Source: Pseudomonadota bacterium
Lineage (GTDB): Bacteria > Pseudomonadota > Gammaproteobacteria > Steroidobacterales > Woeseiaceae
Length of the DNA: 64,000 nt
Assembly: GCA_022567295.1 (NCBI GenBank)
Contig: JADFHE010000001.1
Span: 1-64,000 of the forward strand
Reading direction: 5' to 3'
Of this stretch, positions 57,831 through 64,000 are shown in pieces. The notes under the pieces were generated by a model that made no database searches, had not been told where the DNA came from, and was given only the letters and a program-made list of their open reading frames with translations. Position 1 is the first letter of the stretch; the number at the start of each line of letters is the position of its first letter. A program made the position numbers and the translations under genes.

Positions 57831-59125
57831 AGCAACCGCTTGCGCTGGTGATCGATGACGAGCCCGACATCTGTGAACTACTTAGCCTGACACTGGGGCG
57901 TATGGACGTGCGTACCGAGACGGCGATCGATGTGGCCAGCGCCAAAGCGTTGCTGAGCAAACACCACTTCGATATCTGTCTGACCGACATGCGTTTGCCG
58001 GACGGGGACGGACTGGAGATTGTCGAATGGATACAGAGACACGCACCGAGCGTCCCGGTCGCGGTAATCACAGCGCACGGAAACGTCGAAACTGCCGTGC
58101 AAGCATTAAAATTGGGTGCCTTCGACTTTATCTCCAAGCCCCTGGATCTCGGTAATCTACGCAATATCGTCAATAATGCGTTGCGAATTGATACGGCCAG
58201 GAATCAGAAATCCCAGCTCCTGGGTGATTCGCCGCCCATGCACGAACTGCGCGATATGATCGATCGGGTCGCGAGATCGCAGGCGCCAATACACATATCC
58301 GGGGAATCAGGCACTGGCAAAGAGCTGGTCGCGCGGCTCATCCACGACAGCGGGCCGCGAGCCGAGGGACCGTTCGTGCCGGTAAACTGCGGTGCGATTC
58401 CCGCCGAACTCATGGAGAGTGAGTTTTTTGGTCATCGCAAAGGCAGCTTCACCGGCGCAATAAACGACAAGGCCGGTCTCTTGCAATGCGCCGAGAATGG
58501 CACGTTGTTTCTGGACGAAATCGCTGATCTGCCGCTTTCGATGCAGGTCAAGCTGCTGCGCGTCATTCAGGAGAAAACCGTGCGGCCGGTCGGCGCGTCG
58601 AAAGAAGAGACCGTCGACGTACGATTCCTGTCCGCCACCCACAAAAACTTGTCAGCGATGGTGTCAGCGGGCGAGTTTCGAGAAGACCTTTATTACCGCA
58701 TCAACGTTATCGAACTCAATGTACCTGCGCTGCGCGAGCGCGGCGATGACGTTTTGCTGCTTGCAGAGCACATACTCAGACGGCTGAATGAATCGGCGTC
58801 GTTGCACGAGGACACCCGGGCCGCTTTACTGACCTATCCAATGCCCGGCAACGTTCGCGAGCTCGAGAATATGCTCGAGCGCGCGGTGACGCTGTGCGCC
58901 AGCGGTGTCATTCATCCTTCTGATCTCCATATGCGCGAGACGACGGAGACCAGCGCCGGATCGGTCCCGCCCGGCAAGCTCGGTGACCAGGTCGAGGACG
59001 TGCAACGGCAAGCCATAGTCGAGGCGTTGGAGAAAACCCGTTATAACAAGACGGCCGCCGCCAGGCTTCTGGGGCTCTCGTTCCGGCAATTGCGATACCG
59101 CATCAAGAAACTCGGTATCGACTGA
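57827..59125 (+). CDS. pilR: Sigma-54-dependent response regulator PilR
   Basis: LALVIDDEPDICELL; GESGTGKELVARLIHDSGPRAEGPFVPVNCGAIPAELMESEFFGHRKGSFTGA; ATGA overlap with pilS. Confidence 0.95.
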   Translation: MKQPLALVIDDEPDICELLSLTLGRMDVRTETAIDVASAKALLSKHHFDICLTDMRLPDGDGLEIVEWIQRHAPSVPVAVITAHGNVETAVQALKLGAFDFISKPLDLGNLRNIVNNALRIDTARNQKSQLLGDSPPMHELRDMIDRVARSQAPIHISGESGTGKELVARLIHDSGPRAEGPFVPVNCGAIPAELMESEFFGHRKGSFTGAINDKAGLLQCAENGTLFLDEIADLPLSMQVKLLRVIQEKTVRPVGASKEETVDVRFLSATHKNLSAMVSAGEFREDLYYRINVIELNVPALRERGDDVLLLAEHILRRLNESASLHEDTRAALLTYPMPGNVRELENMLERAVTLCASGVIHPSDLHMRETTETSAGSVPPGKLGDQVEDVQRQAIVEALEKTRYNKTAAARLLGLSFRQLRYRIKKLGID

Positions 59126-59256
59126 CAAAAATTGTCAACATGTGACGAGAAACTGACGAATCGATACCACTATTGTCAGCTGTTAGCGACGCTGCTTGTC
59201 GTCAAGACGACGCCGTCACTCTTTTAATTCAATCACTTATCAGCGATCCGTTCGAC

Positions 59257-59273
59257 TTGGCACGGTGCTTGCT
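59257..59273 (+). promoter_or_regulatory. Sigma-54 promoter of pilin gene
   Basis: TTGGCACGGTGCTTGCT matches the -24/-12 consensus TTGGCACG-N4-TTGCW; 66 nt upstream of the pilin ATG, downstream of pilR. Confidence 0.88.
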
Positions 59274-59338
59274 TTATCTCCAGTACAGGCGATTTCGCCG
59301 TTGGTTTTTAAATACTCTCAATTCATGGAGATGACGAG

Positions 59339-59758
59339 ATGAAGAAGCAACAAGGTTTTACACTGATCGAACTCATGATCGTGGTAGCGATCATTGGTAT
59401 TTTGGCAGCAATCGCAATTCCTGCTTACCAGGACTACACGATTCGCGCACAGGTCTCTGAGGGCATAAACCTCACGGCCGGTGCCAAGGCTGCAACAACC
59501 GAGTACTCGATGGATACGGGCCGCTGGCCGACCGACAATTCCTTCGCCGGCCTGTCCGTTCCTGGCGAAATCAGAGGCAAGTACACATCTGCCGTTGCGA
59601 GCGTTCTAGGGGTAATCACTGTTACTTACGGCGGTGATGCCCATGCATTGATCCAGGGCGCAACACTCGTTATGACGGGCGTAACAAATGCTGGCAGCGT
59701 TGAGTGGGTATGCACAACCGGTATGGCAGACAAGCACGTGCCGGCTGCTTGCCGATAA
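59339..59758 (+). CDS. pilA: Type IV pilin (PilA family)
   Basis: [43 protein letters not shown]. Confidence 0.96.
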   Translation: MKKQQGFTLIELMIVVAIIGILAAIAIPAYQDYTIRAQVSEGINLTAGAKAATTEYSMDTGRWPTDNSFAGLSVPGEIRGKYTSAVASVLGVITVTYGGDAHALIQGATLVMTGVTNAGSVEWVCTTGMADKHVPAACR

Positions 59759-59801
59759 GATGCTTATCTAGAGCTTTTCGCTTAAGTCAAAGCTTAAGAA
59801 A

Positions 59802-59829
59802 AGCCCCGGTTCGCCGGGGTTTTTTTTTG
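59802..59829 (+). terminator. Rho-independent terminator after pilA
   Basis: CCCCGG-TTCG-CCGGGG followed by a run of T. Confidence 0.92.
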
Positions 59830-59958
59830 AACCCGGCGCTCGTTAACAGATCGCAACGTGAACTGGGTCACACTCCGCCAAACACTCTGCACAAAGACTC
59901 GTTGCAGCTTATTCACTGGGTTATTATTGTCGGACAACGCACAGGTCGGGCCAGAACT

Positions 59959-60456
59959 ATGAAGCCAGTTCAAAAAGGATTCACGCTGATTGAATTAATG
60001 ATCGTCGTTGCGATCATTGGAATCCTGGCGTCGCTCGCGATTTCAGCTTACCAGACCTATACGGTCCGAGCGCAGGTAGCGGAGGCGATCTATATGGGCG
60101 CTGGGGCGAAGGTACCTGTTATTGATGCCTTCAATATGAACGGCGAACCTCCGGCCGACAGGCAGGCAGCCGGCATGTCGGCCGCCGCTACGGATACAAA
60201 GGGCGCCTATGTGTCGCAGGTCAATGTTTTTGAGGGCAGAGTTGACGTCACCATGGGTAACCGGGTCCACGCGGATATTTTCGGCGATACGATCTCATTC
60301 ACACCGTACATGACCCCGTCAGGCAGCATTGTATGGCGCTGCGGCGCCGCACCGGCACCTACTGGCACGGTACTGCTTAGCGGTGGAGGTGTCACAAGCG
60401 CGTACGTGGCGCCTACTATCGACTCGCGCTATTTGCCTTCCACTTGCCGAAATTAG
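59959..60456 (+). CDS. Second type IV pilin-like protein
   Basis: [52 protein letters not shown]-terminal Cys pair. Start corrected from ORF-track 59704. Confidence 0.93.
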   Translation: MKPVQKGFTLIELMIVVAIIGILASLAISAYQTYTVRAQVAEAIYMGAGAKVPVIDAFNMNGEPPADRQAAGMSAAATDTKGAYVSQVNVFEGRVDVTMGNRVHADIFGDTISFTPYMTPSGSIVWRCGAAPAPTGTVLLSGGGVTSAYVAPTIDSRYLPSTCRN

Positions 60457-60590
60457 TCGAATTTCGGCTAAATCAGGCGTTTTACTTAATCAAATCCCGT
60501 AACTGTGAACGGCCGCACAAAATCCAGTTGAATCGGTAACTTGGATCAGTGAGACTGTAACGTTCACAGACTCCCGGCAGCTGAGACTTT

Positions 60591-62309
60591 ATGGCGGCAA
60601 CAGCTTCACAAACCAATCTTGCAGGCCTGCCAAGGCGAATGGTACAGGACGGTATTATTTCTGAAGACGCACTTCAGGAAGCTGCCGTCAACGCCAAGAA
60701 AGCTCGCGTGCCGCTGATCGCCTACCTGGTTAATGAAGACCTGGCCGAGGCGCGTGCGATCGCAGTTGCCGCATCACATGAATTCGGCGTACCACTTCTC
60801 GACCTTGACGCGGTTGAGATCGACCTGGAAGCTATCCGCGCAGTCGATCAAAAACTCATCAACAAACATCGCGTGCTACCGCTCGTCCAGCGCGGCCAGC
60901 GTCTTTTCCTCGGTATATCGGATCCGACGAATCTGCAGGCGATCGATGACATCAAATTTGCGACCAGCCTGCGTATTGACCCGGTGGTCGTTGAACAGGA
61001 CAAACTTGAGGAACGCATAACCAAGGCGATCGAAGCTGTTGATACCAGCATGTCAGGTCTCGACGACGACGATTTCGACCTTGAAAATCTTGATGTCAGT
61101 GGTGACGATGACGATCAAGAAGATGTTCGTCGCGATGAAGTCGAAGATGCGCCTGTCGTGCGCTTTGTTAACAAAGTACTGCTTGACGCTATCAAACGTG
61201 GTGCGTCTGACGTGCACTTCGAGCCTTATGAGAAAATTTTCCGCGTCCGTACGCGCCTCGACGGAATTCTGTCAGAGGTTGCAACACCGCCGGTTATGCT
61301 GGCTAACAAGGTCTGCGCGCGCCTCAAGGTAATGTCACGCATGGACATTGCTGAACGACGCGTACCTCAGGACGGTCGCATCAAAATGCGCCTGTCCAAG
61401 AACCGCGCGATCGACTTTCGTGTTAACACCTGCCCGACGCTGTATGGCGAAAAGGTGGTATTGCGTATCCTCGATCCAGCCAGTGCGAAGATGGGCATCG
61501 AGACGCTGGGGTACGACGATCAACAGCGAAAATTATACGAAAAGCATCTTGCGAAGCCGTACGGGATGATCCTCGTCACGGGGCCGACAGGATCCGGGAA
61601 GACGGTCTCACTGTATACGGGCTTGAATATCCTCAACACTGAGTATCGCAATATCTCGACAGCTGAAGATCCGGCGGAAATCAACCTGCCTGGCGTCAAT
61701 CAGGTTAACGTCAATCCGAAAGTAGGCCTGACTTTTGCGACGGCGCTCAAGGCGTTTTTGCGCCAGGATCCGGACGTGATCATGGTAGGTGAGATTCGTG
61801 ACCTTGAGACGGCCGAGATCGCGATCAAGGCCGCACAGACAGGTCACTTGGTACTGTCTACCTTGCATACCAATGACGCACCGAAAACGCTAACTCGCAT
61901 GGTCGACATGGGTGTAAAACCCTATGCCATTGCGACGTCAGTCAGCCTGATTATAGCCCAGCGACTGGCCCGCCGCTTATGTGACAACTGCAAGGAAGTA
62001 AAAGACATTCCGCGTGAAGCGCTTGAAAAGGAAGGCTTTACCGCGGAAGAACTGGACAAGGGCGTGACGATTTTTGGGCCGAAAGGCTGTAAGGCATGCA
62101 ACAGTGGATACAAAGGTCGACTCGGGATTTTCCAGGTGATGGAAGTGTCCGAAACCATGGGCCGGATCATTATGGAAGGTGGCAACGCGATACAGATCGC
62201 CGATCAGGCGATTCTGGAGGGGGTTATCGATTTGAGGCGGTCCGGATTGAACAAAGTCAAGGACGGGGTTACCAGCCTTATAGAGATCAACCGGGTTACC
62301 ATTGAGTAG
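60591..62309 (+). CDS. pilB: Type IV pilus assembly ATPase PilB
   Basis: GPTGSGKTVSLYTGLNILN; VGEIRDLETAEIAIKAAQTGHLVLSTLHTND; CxxC...CxxC. Confidence 0.96.
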   Translation: MAATASQTNLAGLPRRMVQDGIISEDALQEAAVNAKKARVPLIAYLVNEDLAEARAIAVAASHEFGVPLLDLDAVEIDLEAIRAVDQKLINKHRVLPLVQRGQRLFLGISDPTNLQAIDDIKFATSLRIDPVVVEQDKLEERITKAIEAVDTSMSGLDDDDFDLENLDVSGDDDDQEDVRRDEVEDAPVVRFVNKVLLDAIKRGASDVHFEPYEKIFRVRTRLDGILSEVATPPVMLANKVCARLKVMSRMDIAERRVPQDGRIKMRLSKNRAIDFRVNTCPTLYGEKVVLRILDPASAKMGIETLGYDDQQRKLYEKHLAKPYGMILVTGPTGSGKTVSLYTGLNILNTEYRNISTAEDPAEINLPGVNQVNVNPKVGLTFATALKAFLRQDPDVIMVGEIRDLETAEIAIKAAQTGHLVLSTLHTNDAPKTLTRMVDMGVKPYAIATSVSLIIAQRLARRLCDNCKEVKDIPREALEKEGFTAEELDKGVTIFGPKGCKACNSGYKGRLGIFQVMEVSETMGRIIMEGGNAIQIADQAILEGVIDLRRSGLNKVKDGVTSLIEINRVTIE

Positions 62310-62346
62310 GTTTTTGCCGGGAAAAGCAGGTTAACGGACGAGAGAG

Positions 62347-63567
62347 ATGGCCAATACAGCGGTAGTAAGCGATACGGGTTTTCTGTGGGAAGGAACTGAC
62401 AGAAACGGCAAGAAGATTAAGGGCAAAAGCCTCGCGAATAACGAAGCTCAGGTGCGTGCCGACCTGCGCCGTCAGGGCGTCGTGCCAACGCGAATCAAGA
62501 AGCAGAGTAGAGGCCTGTTTGCAGGTGGCGGCAAGATCACGACCGGTGATATCGCGCTTTTCAGTCGTATGCTCGCCACCATGTTGTCGGCCGGTATTCC
62601 GCTGGTGCAGGCGTTCGAAATTGTCGCTAGCGGCCATGAGAACGCGGCGATGCAAAAGCTTATTCTCACTATCAAAGGTGACGTTGAGGGCGGTAGTTCG
62701 TTAGCTGAGGCGCTCGCCAAGCAGCCGCTTTATTTTGATGACCTTTTTGTGAATCTTGTCGAATCGGGTGAACAAGCCGGTGCTCTCGAATCGTTGCTCG
62801 AAAAAATCGCAACGTATAAAGAAAAAACAGAGGCGATCAAGAAAAAGATCAAGAAGGCCCTAACGTATCCAGCCGCGGTATTGGTTGTCGCACTAGTCGT
62901 GACAACGATTCTGCTGATATTCGTCATTCCTTCGTTCGAGGATCTGTTTCAGGGATTTGGTGCGGACCTGCCGTCGTTTACGCGCATGATCATCGATTTA
63001 TCGTTCTTCGTGCGAACAAAAGGCTTCTACATCGTAATTCTCATCGTTGGAGCGGTCTCGACCTTCCTGTATTTCCAGAAACGCTCCCGGCCGTTCCGCC
63101 ATTTTCTCGACCGATTGATGCTCAAGATGCCAGTTATCGGACCGATCCTTGAAAAGGCAGCCATTGCGCGTTACGCACGTACGCTGTCGACGATGTTCGC
63201 CGCAGGTGTGCCGCTGGTTGAGGCACTTGAGTCCGTTGCTGGCGCGACCGGCAATATCGTTTATGAAATCGCTGTGCTTCAAATACGCGACGAAGTAGCT
63301 ACCGGACAGCGCTTGCAGCAAGCCATGGAAAGTACCGACCTGTTTCCGAATATGGTTATCCAGATGATCGCGGTCGGTGAAGAGTCTGGCTCGCTTGACG
63401 AAATGTCCAGCAAGGTCGCTGATTTCTACGAAGCAGATGTCGACGACGCAGTCGATAACCTGTCAAGCCTGCTCGAGCCGATGATCATGGCCATCCTCGG
63501 CGTGCTCGTCGGTGGTCTTGTCGTCGCCATGTACCTGCCCATCTTCAAACTGGGTGCGGTGGTCTAA
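62347..63567 (+). CDS. pilC: Type IV pilus inner-membrane protein PilC
   Basis: FSRMLATMLSAGIPLVQAFEIVASGHENAAMQKLI; GvPLVEALESVAGATGN; EPMIMAILGVLVGGLVVAMYLPIF. Confidence 0.95.
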   Translation: MANTAVVSDTGFLWEGTDRNGKKIKGKSLANNEAQVRADLRRQGVVPTRIKKQSRGLFAGGGKITTGDIALFSRMLATMLSAGIPLVQAFEIVASGHENAAMQKLILTIKGDVEGGSSLAEALAKQPLYFDDLFVNLVESGEQAGALESLLEKIATYKEKTEAIKKKIKKALTYPAAVLVVALVVTTILLIFVIPSFEDLFQGFGADLPSFTRMIIDLSFFVRTKGFYIVILIVGAVSTFLYFQKRSRPFRHFLDRLMLKMPVIGPILEKAAIARYARTLSTMFAAGVPLVEALESVAGATGNIVYEIAVLQIRDEVATGQRLQQAMESTDLFPNMVIQMIAVGEESGSLDEMSSKVADFYEADVDDAVDNLSSLLEPMIMAILGVLVGGLVVAMYLPIFKLGAVV

Positions 63568-63594
63568 GAGACACGACGCCAATTGCAAAATAAT

Positions 63595-63625
63595 GGCGTT
63601 CGGAGGACACTCCGGGCGCCTTTTT
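63595..63625 (+). terminator. Candidate rho-independent terminator/hairpin between pilC and pilD
   Basis: GGCGttCGGAG-GACA-CTCCGggCGCC-TTTTT. Confidence 0.65.
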
Positions 63626-63658
63626 GCATGCAATTCACGCAGTTAACGGAGATCACGA

Positions 63659-64000
63659 ATGCTTGAACTGATACGCGAATCAGCCCCGCTATTCATCGCC
63701 GTGGTTTTTGCATTTTCGCTATTGATAGGCAGTTTTCTGAATGTCATCATTCATCGCTTACCCATCATGATGGAGCGAGAGTGGCGGGAGCAGGCCAGAG
63801 AACTCGCCGATACCCCGCCGGAAACCGATCTTCCCGAGGGTCGTTTTGACCTTCTTGTCCCCTCCTCTCATTGTCCCTCGTGCGGCGCATTGATCTCTGC
63901 CTGGCAAAACATTCCGGTAATCAGCTATCTCCTGCTCCGGGGCCGATGCGCCAATTGCAAATCGTCGATATCCGCGCGCTATCCGTTGGTGGAGTTCATG
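63659..64000 (+). CDS. pilD: Prepilin peptidase PilD (partial, runs off the window)
   Basis: [42 protein letters not shown]...[41 protein letters not shown]; missed by the ORF track because it has no stop. Confidence 0.93.
   Translation, partial: MLELIRESAPLFIAVVFAFSLLIGSFLNVIIHRLPIMMEREWREQARELADTPPETDLPEGRFDLLVPSSHCPSCGALISAWQNIPVISYLLLRGRCANCKSSISARYPLVEFM

Overview
This 64 kb window looks like a gammaproteobacterial chromosome segment, judged from gene content and gene order. No species is claimed. (1) 1-5.2 kb is an accessory, defence-like region. It holds the 3' part of an E1/ThiF-like gene (probably E2-E1, cut by the window edge) followed by a JAMM/JAB peptidase on +. Convergent to it is a two-gene operon on -: a small DisA_N/DAC-like (diadenylate cyclase) protein whose stop codon overlaps (ATGA) the start of a two-TM, beta-rich membrane protein resembling the Cap15/OptE (S-2TMbeta) effectors of CBASS and Panoptes. 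A decayed integrase, an intact tyrosine integrase and a 3' tRNA-Pro fragment (att-like) follow. I consider the DAC + 2TMbeta pair the best candidate for an unusual nucleotide-signalling immune system. (2) 5.3-14 kb is nitrogen assimilation (TorF-type porin, glnK, amtB, gltB, gltD) with a candidate NtrC/sigma-54 promoter, bracketed by a ~138-bp direct repeat. (3) 14.5-28.6 kb is a carboxylate uptake cluster: TonB receptor, two tripartite tricarboxylate transporters, a CitA/CitB-like two-component system, TauE/SafE and a TcuA-like flavoprotein. It includes a rare-looking fusion of two solute-binding domains. (4) 28.6-32.6 kb is a small island at tRNA-Arg with a DUF3800 gene, hairpins, and HTH/excisionase/frameshifted integrase genes. 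(5) 32.6-59 kb is core genome (fpr, tRNA-Ser, csrA, alaS, recX, recA, thpR, cinA/pncC, mutS, aspS, clpB, pgeF, rluD, bamD, nadE, sucCD). (6) 56-64 kb is type IV pili (pilSR, two pilins, pilB, pilC, partial pilD). No CRISPR array or rRNA was seen. All family calls are by eye from the protein sequences; no database search was run.
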